Origin: Symbiotaphrina buchneri
Taxonomy: Eukaryota > Ascomycota > Symbiotaphrinales > Symbiotaphrinaceae
DNA: 64,000 nt
Reading direction: 5' to 3'
Assembly (NCBI GenBank): GCA_001599915.1
Contig: BCIG01000015.1
Coordinates: 558,001-622,000 of the forward strand
The position numbers were made by a program, and so were the translations under genes. Positions 37,899 through 49,600 of the stretch are shown one piece after another. The notes beneath the pieces are model-generated. The model saw nothing but the letters and a program-made list of their open reading frames with translations. It did not search any database and was not told the DNA's origin. Position 1 is the stretch's first letter; each line of letters begins with the position of its first letter.

Positions 37899-40800
37899 AT
37901 GGTGCCCGCTCCACAGACTGCCATGACATCCGACCTCGATACCTTAATGCGCGAGATAGAGGAGCAAGGCCGGGTTCACAGCGTTTCTACAGGAAATCCC
38001 CGTCTTTACGCCTCCGCAATGCAGCAGCCCTACGAACAAGGCCTACAACAGCAATCCGACAAGTGTCTAGATGACTTCGGTGAGTCTGTACAATAGCCTT
38101 ATAAGTCGCTGCTCTCTGACGCACCCTAGACAGGGAGCTTCTCATTGGTCCGTCCACTACGAACCGTTAGCAAGCCGTCAATATTGGACAACGGATATCG
38201 TTACCCGTCTCGAGCACGGAATTTCAAGGTCATATTCACGGGTGGAATGATAGACCATCAGACCTATGGACTGTTCCAGATGCACGTCCACTCCAAGGTA
38301 TTGCAATATCAAATATTAAGGAGTGTCCGGGCTTTGACATATGCACAGCTTCCTCCGGTCCTGGATCAAATGCGTTTGATTTTCGTAAGTTTTCCACCTT
38401 CTGATCACATTGAGCTATTGTCATCGAACGTCTGCAGCTTCCTATACACACACTTCTCCTACTCGAAATCTTGGATCCAGCTCCTCGTCGTCTGCATTCC
38501 CTTCAAGCCCAAGTGTCCTTACTGGCCAGCGACGACACGGGCCAAGCTCTGAAAGGCCTGTTATGAGACAGCCTGCCTTTATGACCGATCAACGAACGGG
38601 CCCGATGGCCAAAGAGATGTCTCTCAATAGGGGCACACCCATAGTCCAGGGCATCCAGCTTGTTTCTTTGAATGACCTCCCTGATCGTTTCCGGTCTATT
38701 TTCCGATTTCCTGTCTTTAACGCCGTACAGTCTAAATGTTTCAGAAGTGTTTACCAGACAAACGATAACTTTGTTTTGTGCGCTCCCACTGGTAGTGGAA
38801 AAACAGCAGTACTGGAACTTGCAATCTGTAAGCTCATCTCCGGCTTCAAGGCTGGTGAATACAAAATCGTGTACCAAGCTCCAACAAAATCTCTCTGCTC
38901 AGAAAGATATCGAGATTGGCAACCGAAATTTGGAACTCTCGATTTGCAATGCGCCGAACTTACAGGAGACACGGATGTGGCGCAGTTACGCAAGGTTCAA
39001 CACGCAAGCATCATCATTACCACTCCTGAGAAATGGGATAGTATGACTCGAAAATGGAAAGACCATGCGAGATTAATGCAGATGGTGAAGTTGTTCCTTA
39101 TCGACGAAGTGCACATCCTCAAGGATACACGTGGTGCAACATTGGAAGCCGTCGTTTCGAGAATGAAGACCACGGGAACGAATGTGAGGTTTGTCGCCTT
39201 GAGCGCCACCATACCGAATCCTGAAGATGTCTGCGCATGGCTTGGAAAGGACTCAACAAATCACGATCAACCTGCTATTAGGGAAAGATTCGGAGAGGAC
39301 TTTCGTCCAGTGAAATTGAAAAAGTTTGTCTGCGGTTACGACTTTTCCGGAAATGACTTTGCTTTTGACAAGCTCTGCGAGTCGAAGTATGAACGCCATT
39401 GATGCTCCTAGATCATTTGCTCGTACTGACCAGATCTAGGCTCACTGATATCATTGCCAAGTACTCGCAAAGGAAACCCATCATGGTCTTCTGTCCTACA
39501 AGATCATCCTGCGTATCAACCGCCAGGAGTCTGGGAAGTGCTTGGGCAAACAAAGGACCTCGGGAAAGGTATTGGGCCAGTCCAACTCAAAGACTTTCCA
39601 TGGACAATTCAGAGCTTCGAGGTGAGTCCCAGTCTCTCTCCGGCCAACCCCTCTGACGACATTAGAACTGGTTGCTACCGGGGTTGCCTTCCATCATGCT
39701 GGCTTAAGTTCAGCCGACAGGCATTCCATAGAGAAGGGGTACTTGGAAGGTCAATTGAGCGTCATATGTTGCACTTCCACTTTGGCTGTGGGCGTAAACT
39801 TGCCTTGTCATCTCGTAATCATCAAGAATACGGTGGGGTGGCAAGGTGTTGCAGGATGGAAAGAATATGCGGGCTTGGAAATCATGCAGATGTTAGGTCG
39901 GGCTGGTCGGTAAGTTGTTGGTCCATTGTCTCCTCTGCTCTCTAAGGAACTCCGCAAGGCCTCAATTCGACAGTAGTGCTGTCGCAGTGATCATGACAAG
40001 GAAGGAAAAGGTCAAGCACTATGAAATGATGGTATCTGGACAGGAGTATTTGGAGAGCTGGTAAGTGTACCCTCTCATTGCCTGCGTAGAGATACGTTAA
40101 TAAGGACATCATCAGTCTCCATCTCAATCTGATAAATCATCTCGTAGCTATCCACTGTCTCTATGCTTGTTGCAAAAGCTGATACTAGCACAGAACTCTG
40201 AGATCGGACTGGGCACGATCCGCGATATTAATTCTGCTAAGAGATGGTTGTCAAGCACATTTCTCTACGTTCGTCTTCAAAAGAACCCTGATCATTACCG
40301 GCTAGAGAATGATGATACTCATTATAATTTGGACGAACGTATGGAACAGATTTGTGCGAAAGATGTGAATCTGTTGGAAGAGGCAGGCTTGGTGACGGCG
40401 GAGACCGATCTCAAATGTACTGAATTCGGCGAGGCTATGGCGAGATACTGTGTGAGATATGAGACCATGAAGGTCTTTTTAAACTTGGGCCAAAAGGCCA
40501 AGGTTTCAGAGATCGTATGTCTTGCTAAGTACATCTCCAGTCAAGAATGTGGCTTACTTCTCAGTTGACTGCCATTTCAAACGCGGATGAATTCAAAGAT
40601 TTCCGCATTAAGGCCGCGGAGAAGGCACTCTACAAAGCAATCAACAGCAATCCTTGCGTTAGGTTCCCTATAAAAGTTGACATTGCTCTACCTTGCCACA
40701 AAGTTTCTTTGCTTGTTCAAACGGAACTAGGCGGGGCTGACTTTCCGACCGGAGATAACTTCCAGAAACACAGGACAGCATTTCAGCAGGAGAAGGCGGC

Positions 40801-43181
40801 GATTTTTCAACAACTTCACAGGCTCGTCCGGTGCGTCATTGACTGCAAACTCCATATAGAGGATGCGATCAGTGTTAAGAATGGGCTCGAGCTTTCACGA
40901 GGTTTTGCTGCGAGGGCTTGGGATCAATCTCCTTTACAACTTAGACAGATTGAGTCAATTGGTATGATCACGTTGAGGAGACTTGTCGACAACCATATAC
41001 GCAGCATTGAGGAGCTCGCGGGTGCAGAACCTCATCGGGTGGAAGGCATCTTGAGTAAAAACCCACCATTCGGAACCAAGCTTATCGCTAAAGCTCGTGA
41101 TTTCCCGAGATTGCGAGTATCAGTCAAGGTCATGGACAAGGTAGACTAGTCTAGCTCAGGTCATGGACAGTCTAACAAGGTCTAGGATATACGTCCAGGA
41201 CGATGGGTCAAATTGAAAATGAAAGCCGAGATAGGATTCCTCAATAAAAACCCACCGTCTTGTTTCAGAGGCGAGCCGGTTTACGTGTGCTTCATTGCAG
41301 ACCTCTCAGATGGCAAAGTACTGGAGTTCCGTCGGATAAGGTATGACAGACTTCATGTGCAAAAGGGCGAACTGACCTAAGAGCAGTGCAAAGAAGCTGA
41401 GTAATGGTCAAGATATTCTATTCGCTGTAGACTTGACCGAGCCGGGACAGATAATTACTTGCACCGTCATGTGCGATGATCTTGGTGAGCCTAAAAGGCC
41501 CTGTGACAAAATGTTGATTGACCTCCATTCAGCTGGAACAATGAGGACCGCAGAGCTCAGTCCAGATGTCCCTGCTTCTATGTTCCCACAGCCTGTGGAC
41601 CGCGGCCGAGTGTCAGAGACATTTTGCACACCCCTGGGTAGTTCTCAGAAAGAACAAATGAATACGTCCAGACGTAGAAGCAGCGAAGGAGTTGGCAACA
41701 CAAGTGACCTGTTGACACAGGAAGGATTCGCCGACAAGATTTTCGAAGACGACGAACTTGACACTGCACTTGGTGGTCATGATTGCAGTTATATCGATTC
41801 TTTCGATCATGATTGTGCAGACACAGCCAAGGGAATCACTGTAAGGGGTGCCAAGTATAAGGCATCACGCGAGGAGCGGAATGTGGAAATAGAACATCCT
41901 GAGCCTGCTCGATTGGAAAACGGGAACTGGGCCTGCAATCACAAGTGCAAAAACAAGCAAGGGTAAGACAGAAATATATTGTTGACGGTTCATCACTGAA
42001 GTGTGCCTAGTTGCAAACACAAGTGTTGTCAGGAAGGCGTCGAGAAACCCCCGAAGCCACAACATAAGTCTCAGTTCAAGAAGGCCACAAATCAACCAAC
42101 TCTCTGCCAGGCTTTGGTCCACCAAAACAAACTTGCTGTTCCCATGACAGGCGCACAACATGGGCACGGCGCTAATGTGTCGCCGTCGAAGTCAAGTAAA
42201 GAACGCATTGAAAAGCTTGATATGCTCGAAGATCAACATCACGGCCCGAGAAACGTGGATTCGTCGCAGTATAAGAAACTCAACCAGCTGCATTCGAAGT
42301 TTGGGAAGATCGATCCCGTAGCTACTACGACCAAAAAGACACCTGCATTCTCCTACGGTAAGGGCAAAGAACCTAGCCTAGCATTTCTGGACCGAAGCGG
42401 CCCTCCTGAAGGACCAACCACAGCAGATGATGATGAGTTTGGGGATCTCTTGGATGAGGACTTTCCTTCACCGGGACAGCTTGGAGCGTTTGAAGATGAA
42501 ACCTTGATTCCTGAAGACCAAAGCTCGAAAGCTTTGCAACCTGCTCGCGTCATTAAAGAGCCCGACGACGGGCGTGTCTGTCCTGGGGGTGAAAATAATG
42601 CAGCTGGCTCAGACTTTGCATCAGAGTGGAGGGAGATGCCCGATACCGTGTCGAAAGATAATGTTATGGCAGGATTGGAAGAGGATGACTTTGTGGAACT
42701 GCCCTCAACTCCCTCGATTCAAGAAGATACGATGAAGCTGCCCATGGCGTCGGTTGAGCGAGCATCTGGTTCACCTTTGTGTGATCATAAGATGCAGTCT
42801 ATGTTTGTCACTTCCAGTAGCCAGGCGCAATCTAGTCCTGCCAAGCCAGAGACTGCTAGTCTCTCGAAACGGCCCCGAGAGCTCAATGAAGGTACGTCAA
42901 ACATTGCAATGTCTGGCTACGCAGCTAAGAAATTGCCGAAAGAAGTCAAAAGGCAGCAACAAGAAAGGAGTCCTTGTTCAAAAAGGAGAAAATCGGCTTC
43001 CAACACGGAGACCCTAGCCCTCAAGGGCCATTCCCACGTCAGAAGTACCCCAACTTTCGGGGAGGTACTGGCCATAGACGAGTGCAGTGCCTTCCGGCAT
43101 TCAGGGCAAGAAGAGAAAGATGATGCCGAGTTTTCCGATTTGCTGGCAGAATATGGGAATGTGATGGAGATGCAGGCGTAG
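37899..43181 (+). CDS. MER3: Meiotic DNA helicase MER3/HFM1
   Basis: A ZMM-class Ski2-like helicase that stabilises recombination intermediates and promotes interfering crossovers in meiotic prophase. My model has twelve exons: 37899-38079, 38175-38384, 38438-39386, 39440-39621, 39666-39909, 39959-40060, 40116-40143, 40194-40514, 40565-41140, 41186-41340, 41387-41962 and 42011-43181, for 1564 residues. Helicase motifs: FNAVQSKCF, CAPTGSGKTAVLELAI (I), LIDEVHILKDTRG (II), LSATIPNPEDV (III), FCPTRSSC (IV), STLAVGVNLPCHLVII (V) and MLGRAGRPQFD (VI). They are followed by the winged-helix/Sec63-like part (LHLNLINHLNSEIGLGT) and a helix-hairpin-helix-like segment (IGMITLRRLVDNHIRSIEEL). The C-terminus has a Cys/His cluster (CNHKCKNKQGCKHKCC) and an acidic disordered tail. 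The join of exons 1 and 2 (acceptor GCAAG at 38174) is tentative. Confidence 0.92.
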
Positions 43182-43956
43182 GTCTCAGGTATTCGTTCCT
43201 ATTTGTTGCTCCGCCCGTATGTGGCTTTACTCTATGGTTGCACGAATATATCGTACGCATCTTTTTCTGTTTCAAAGCCATGTGGGAGGTCATAAAAAGA
43301 AAATATGGCGAGCGCTTTCCCAAAGCAGTCTCATCTGTATGGCTACTTCGTGCAATCCTATGCTGCTTTCTTATGGCTATGAACCAGGTCTGTTTTGCTT
43401 TCGCGGGCCCGGTACATCGAGCTTGGAGTCTCCAGGACTTTGTCACAAAGAGCGGCCATTTACTAGATATGCCTAGAAGAGGCCTTGGAGACTAATGCTA
43501 CGGACCCATCTCGCTGTCCAGGGTTTTCCTACGCTCAGACGGCCCACATGGAAGGCACGATGCCGTGTGCTTGCATATGCAGTAAACAAGTCCACATGTC
43601 TTCCCGCTGCTTTCTTCGCCCTGCTGCATTTGAACTGCTGCCGGACCTTGCCGTCTGGCATTCTTATTCACTCCGGTTATGTTTCGCTTGACTGCGTGCA
43701 TCTTACGTCAAGTAGGGAAGCATCATTTTTCTCTTCGTGACTGTATCTGATGCTAGTGTCCCTTTTCATTCCTCTCTTTCACAGAGTCAGAAACCCGCCT
43801 TGCAAGAGAAGACGGTCTTCTGCTGTATCGAACAGGTATATCAGTCAAGCACCACGTACCGACACACTTTGCTTCTTGCGAGGTTCCTCTCCTTCCTTGA
43901 GCTTCTATGTACCCTGGGAACAGAGTCAGACCTGCCGACTTGACTCCGCCTCCAAG
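43182..43956. other. Intergenic region
   Basis: No gene is supported. Several overlapping short frames on both strands show no domain. It serves as the 3' flank of MER3 and the promoter of the LRR gene. Confidence 0.55.
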
Positions 43957-45827
43957 ATGGGCAAACTCAACTACACAAATGTCAGTCCGTAGCGATGCTC
44001 GCTTGAGCTATGACATATATGCTAATGCAGGTTGCCGCAGAGAAAGGTGGAAGGCCTCAAGTTGGGGCAAATCGTGGCGAAGGACGTGGTGAGGTCTTCT
44101 GTGTCTCATCTTCTGCGTGGGTGCTAATAGTCTGCTCTAAGACCAAGCGGCTTAACTCCGGGTCGGCTTCTAATGCTGCTCTGAGAGATCCATACCTCGA
44201 ACTCCATATTTCTGGGAAACACCTCAAGGACGAGGGACTCCAGGAAGCCGCCACGGCTTTGACCAGTGCCCTTCAAACTCCGGAAGCAGACAAATACATT
44301 CGCTTGGAAGAACTTGCTCTCTCCGATAATGAACTCACCGCTACTTCCTTGATACCTCTGGCCGTCATCATTAGTCTGGCGTGCCATGAGCTGAAAGATC
44401 TGGACCTGTCCTTGAACAAGATTTCCATTGCCAATGATGAAGATGTGCTGGCCTGGGAGACATTCCTCGGAGCATTCAGAAGATGTTCCAGCCTACGAAG
44501 ATTGGATCTGAGTGGGAATTCTCTCGGGACGAGAGCCTTCGAAGTGCTTGCTAGGGTATACTCTAGAGAGGATTTCTCCACGACTGGGAGGCTTTGCCAT
44601 CCCGCGGTTCATATCACAAAATTCGAGGCGCCGAATGACCAGGGGGAAGATGGGCTTGAACAGAAGCTCGAGACCTTGGTGTTGGAACGAGATACTGAAT
44701 TTCCTCCTGGCAAACACAAGAAGAGCCATGCCCGCAGTAAGTCCAATATAGCAGAATGGGAGTCCCATGCTAAGAGGTCAGACTCGTCAGCTTCAAGTGT
44801 ATCAATCTTGAACATGTGCCAGTCAACCGATGCAAATCTCTGTTCCATAAAATGCGGCCTTCATTCGATCCCGTACATCATACTCTCCAACACAGGCATG
44901 ACAGATGTTTGCTCACTTCATCTCTCTTATGTGTTGGCTTCGCATGGCCTCCCGGACTGTCTCCTCGCTCACGTGCCGCCAGCAAAGCCTGGATCAGCCG
45001 TAGCCCATCAGTTAGAGGAATACGACCAACATCTTCAATGTCGGGGCATCATCTACATTCCGAACGATCGCCTGGGCGGGGCAGGGCTAAGGCTGCTTGA
45101 GGTAGCGGAATTCATGCGCGAAGGTCCCGAATCCCTCACTCCGTCTGTGATGACGGAGATCGTGAGGACAGGTGGCCGAAGAAAGAGTACCAGTAGTTCT
45201 TCCGACCCAGTCCCGGATCTGGCAGAGGAACTTGACAGGGCTCGGAATAAGATACAGGGAAATACGATCCGTGATTATGGCATTCGTGCTGTCGACCTCT
45301 GGCGTGCAGGATTAAAGATGATAGTCATCGCACGAACATTGTTGTTGGAGGAACGAACAAAGCCAAAAATTGGCCCACTCAAGCCCAGGTTTCCTCCTTC
45401 TCCGCCACCAGCACCAAGCTATGCTTCAAAGCTCACTGCTTCCCTAACCAGTGGACCAGGACCAATCTTCGCAATGACTGGAACTACTTCCAGCATCACG
45501 CCTGTCAAAGCTAGATTCACGGCCCGTAGGACTAGCAGGTCGTCCGGTGCTTCTGGATCTCCCACATCGGTCGTCATCAAGGATGAGGATGAGAAGGAGC
45601 TTACGCAATTGCTCGGACGTCTTCCAAAGACGATCTGGCAGAGGATCCTAGCAGAGGCAGCTGATCCTCTGGCAGTCACGAGCGACAGGCAGCGGGAGGC
45701 AATCATTGACTGGGCAAGGTCAAGGGAGACTCTGGTCAGGGAAAGGGAGACCTCGGGCAAGCTGGAGAGCGCTCAGATCTGGAGGGTCCTAGATGCAGTG
45801 GGTTGCCTTTCGTATGATTTGCTCTGA
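43957..45827 (+). CDS. Leucine-rich-repeat protein of unknown role
   Basis: Three exons (43957-43980, 44031-44093, 44142-45827) give 590 residues. The first exon codes only MGKLNYTN and joins VAAEKGGRPQVGANRG by a clean GTCAGT/GCTAATGCAG intron. The second join (GAG|GTCTTC ... CTCTAAG|ACC) is less certain because the 48-base intron is open and in frame, so its retention is possible. LRR signatures: LEELALSDNELTATSLIPL, LKDLDLSLNKISI and LRRLDLSGNSLGTRAFEVL (about residues 80-200), then IPYIILSNTGMTDVCSLHLSYVL. The second half contains CRGIIYIPNDRLGGAGLRLLEVAEF and a C-terminal helical region (LPKTIWQRILAEAADP). This looks like a conserved fungal protein of RNase-inhibitor-like LRR type. Its function is not known to me. 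Confidence 0.8.
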
Positions 45828-46653
45828 GCCAACGAATTTGAGCCCGTTGACGTCTCGATCACAGGCGTTCACGGCATCTGCAGAGCTGTATGATGGGTAG
45901 TGCTAGGTAGCTGCTCAACTGAGGAACTGCCTTTCTCCAAACTATTGAAATCGTTGCCTCTTGTTGTCCTAAGATACGGTAGGTACCTGATGCATTAAGA
46001 TACGTCTCGCCCGGTACGTACATGGCAGGTATATTACGTAAGCACTGCATCTGAGACGGAGCCTCAACATCCGAGTAAACATCGTGATAACATACCGGAT
46101 ACAACGAAATAACTGTTTTTCCATATTAAACGGAACCAGATATCACAATCTCATTGGAGCATTACCTAATTTGGTAGTGGAATATATGATAAGAGCCGTA
46201 TTTGATTAGCTTTTGGTGCTGAGGCCCCCTAGAACAGCTGCAGGCTGCCTCGAGTGCAAATGCTTCAAACGGTACCCCAGACAGTGAATGGAAATAGTAG
46301 TATTTACTGTAGGGCAGCCCCCCCAGCCACACCAAGCGAGCACCCACAAAAGCCGTCCTCCTTCCTCCCTCGTAAAACTTTCCTCTCTTCTTTCTCCAGC
46401 AGCGATATTCAGTATTTTCTCCGTCCTGTCTAGACGGAACGTGTTTTGTGGTACGTTCCCGCCCAAACCTCGCACTTGTTGCGTCGTTCTCCCTTCCTAG
46501 AATTTCGTCTTTGGGCGATCTGCCATCTTTTCTGGAACTTCGTCCTTTCGGACGATTTCCCGCGCTGTTGTGGTACGTCCACACAGCACTCTGTTGTCTT
46601 CGGACGACACCCTGCCTGAGGTTTTCACCTCGTTCGGCGAGATTCTATCCACA
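45828..46653. other. Intergenic region / helicase promoter
   Basis: No gene is supported. A strongly C/T-rich stretch (about 46355-46640) precedes the helicase ATG and is probably its promoter and leader. The helicase frame is open upstream of the ATG but has no earlier ATG. Confidence 0.55.
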
Positions 46654-49600
46654 ATGTCTTCAGGACATTTTTCTTCCTCCTTCGGGGTCCCCCCGGCTGG
46701 ATCGTCCCTTCCGGGGACCACTGGCCCTACTCCTGCCGAGGCAAGTCGCTTTACAGGAGAGACTGCTAGAGCGCAGGAAGCCGCCCCTCCGGTGGTCTTG
46801 CCTGGAGGAAGCGGCATTCAATCACAAGGAGCCGAGCAGTTTGCTGTCGTCAACCAGGAGCTGAAGAGGCAGGCAAGCCGGCCAACACTTGCACCCTCGG
46901 CCATCACCAACCAGCCTCAGGTACAAGCGCCTCCGGCTCTGATACTTCCTGACAACACACTGGAAGGACAAGAGGCGCTGTTACATCGCAAGACACAAGA
47001 AGTCCTTCAGGAAATCCGATATGCTGCATTGGCCGAAGTCGACGAGGAAGCTGACGCCATGGATGTCGACGAGGATAAGGATGCGTCACCCGATGCACCA
47101 CCCAAGCCACTGATCAACTTCACCGAGATGGCCCAGGATTTCAAGTCTCGGTCCTTCAACTGCATCTTGGACTTCTTCGCTAAGGACAAAACGCACTTGG
47201 CCGGCAGTCTCAGGACTTTCAACCTTGTCAAGAAGATTGATGCCAAGGGAGACGAGGTGGAAGTTAAGGAGCCCATCCAGAAGTCGTGGAGGTTCAAGAT
47301 AGCACTCAACCCCGGTCACACAGGGAAGCCTAACATCACGTTCTCGTTTTTGGCTATGAGAAACCCGAACAATATCTTTATGCCAAATCAAGAGAACTTC
47401 GCAATGGAAGTGATTTTCCCCTTGGGTGAACTCCAGGAGCCTCAGGGGACATTCAAGGTCGTCGACGAGCTTGTCTCTGAGAACCTCGGTGATTGTGTCA
47501 ATGCAAATACCGATGTGGCTAAGTCTGTGATCGACAGTATTCCCAAATCTCTCAGGAACGAAATGGAGACACACGTTGTCAACCACGCCAAGGTACAATT
47601 CCTTTATTTCAAGGCCGCTTGGTGCCAAGTGGTATCGAAAGGTTTTGAGACTGTGGAGGAGTTTGAGAAGCGGTATCCAAAGAACTCACCGGCTTGGATT
47701 GTCGCAACTGCTTTGCACAATCTGCAGCAATTCGTCCTGACCAGCCGCGATCATCAGACGTATGTGACGGCATGGTTCTCTATAACTGGCAATCTAGAGG
47801 GGTTCCAGCAGAGGGTAAACCGGCCGTTGGTATATGCGGTCAAACAAAACTTCCGGCAACTGTACCCTTGGAGGACGACCAGCGGCGCACCCATCTTTAA
47901 GACCACATTGCCCGAGCTCAAGGAAATGTGTGGAGGGACTCTCAGACTCTCCAAGAAAGACGCAAAGGAGGTCAAGTACCTTGAGTTTGGCGCTAAAGGC
48001 CAGTTCCTGGATTTGGGCGAGCTGCTCGAAACGCTAGTGGCAGGTGCTGTCCGCGACGATGTGGAGAGCTCCACTTCGGAGCAGATCTTGGCCTTGGGCC
48101 AACATCACTGCTGGATCGTGAGCCCATCCGGAGGGCAGCTCGACGCTGACGACGACGCTCCAACCAAAGAATATTGTCTTGTCTACGTAAAACTGACTGG
48201 GCCGGCGCGAGACAACGTCCCCCCGGTGGGTACCATGATCGAATTCTATTTCCAGAACACGCAGGGACTAGTTGAAAAGATTAACAACCACTGGACAGGT
48301 CCTGTTATCGCCGTAGATCCTAAAGCGCTAGGGGGTGCTAATTTCGCTGTCTGGGCTCGGAGGTACAAATACAGCTGCGACCAATTTATGTTCAACACAT
48401 TGGAAGCAGCTCAAGAACAACACCCCAAGGGACAACTCACTGTTAAGCTCGCTGCCCAGCCCAACTCCGAGACGCTTAGACGCACCGTGCACGGCTTGCA
48501 TGAACTCTGGAACCACAGGGAGCACGAATCTGTATCGCGGATGATTCATATTCTGCTGGGACGGCACATGACTCAGGAAGTATTCATGCGGAACATGGCC
48601 CGTGGGGACGCCCAATTCGAGCTGGCAAACCAGACCGACTATCGCCTCAACTGGGAACAGAAAGAAGCTGTCACTCAGGCGCTTGGCGAAGGTTATTTGA
48701 CAAACATCCAGGGTCCGCCAGGCTGCGGCAAGACGGTCACGCTTGGCGCAATTGCGTGTGAAGCCATCAAGAGGGACGTGGCAGTGCTACTCACGGCCAG
48801 CAGCAACAATGCGGTAGATGAGATTGCCAGGAGGATCGCGCAGTATCTCCCAGAGAATAGCGCAAGGGATTCAGCCTGCTACCCTCTTCGTATTCACGTG
48901 AAACAGGCTGAACTGGCCAACATCACGAACGCTGCCAGAAAGAAGTTGGACAACAACCCTCAAGGTGATGACGACGAGATGGAGACAGAAATGAAGCGAA
49001 CAGAGCTCTTGTCAGCCATGGAGTTCTATCGGTTGCCTATGGCGGATCGAGTCAAGCGAGCTGAGGCCATAGCAAAAGACTATCATTTTGCTATGAAGAC
49101 AGTGTCACTCAGCGAGTCCATGGCAGGCTTGATCATCTCCGAGGAGAACGCGCTCGCGAAACACGAGGCAGACGGAACCCTCAACGACCTGGGCGAACAA
49201 CAGAGAGAGACTCTGCTATTAACCAGAAGGTTCCGCGTCCTCTGCCATCAGTATGAGAGCAGGTCGATAGCGCGGAAGGACAGAAAAGCTTACAACCGCG
49301 GTTACGATGAGCTTGCGGAGAGAGCGATCTCGAAGAAAAAGATCATCCTGACGACCACCGGCAACACTCTGAGCGGAGTCCTGGACAATTACCCCTGCGG
49401 GCTCATCGCCGTCGATGACTCTGGTCAGCTCTCCGAAGCAGAATGCCTGGCTATGTTCTCTCACTTCACGGGTTCGCTGAAGAAATTCGTCATGATCGGA
49501 GACATCAAGCAGCTGCAGCCAACGGTCGTGGGGCGCTTGAACGAATTCGCCCCGCAACGACGAATCTCGCTCATGGAACGCCTGCTATCGAACGGGTTAA

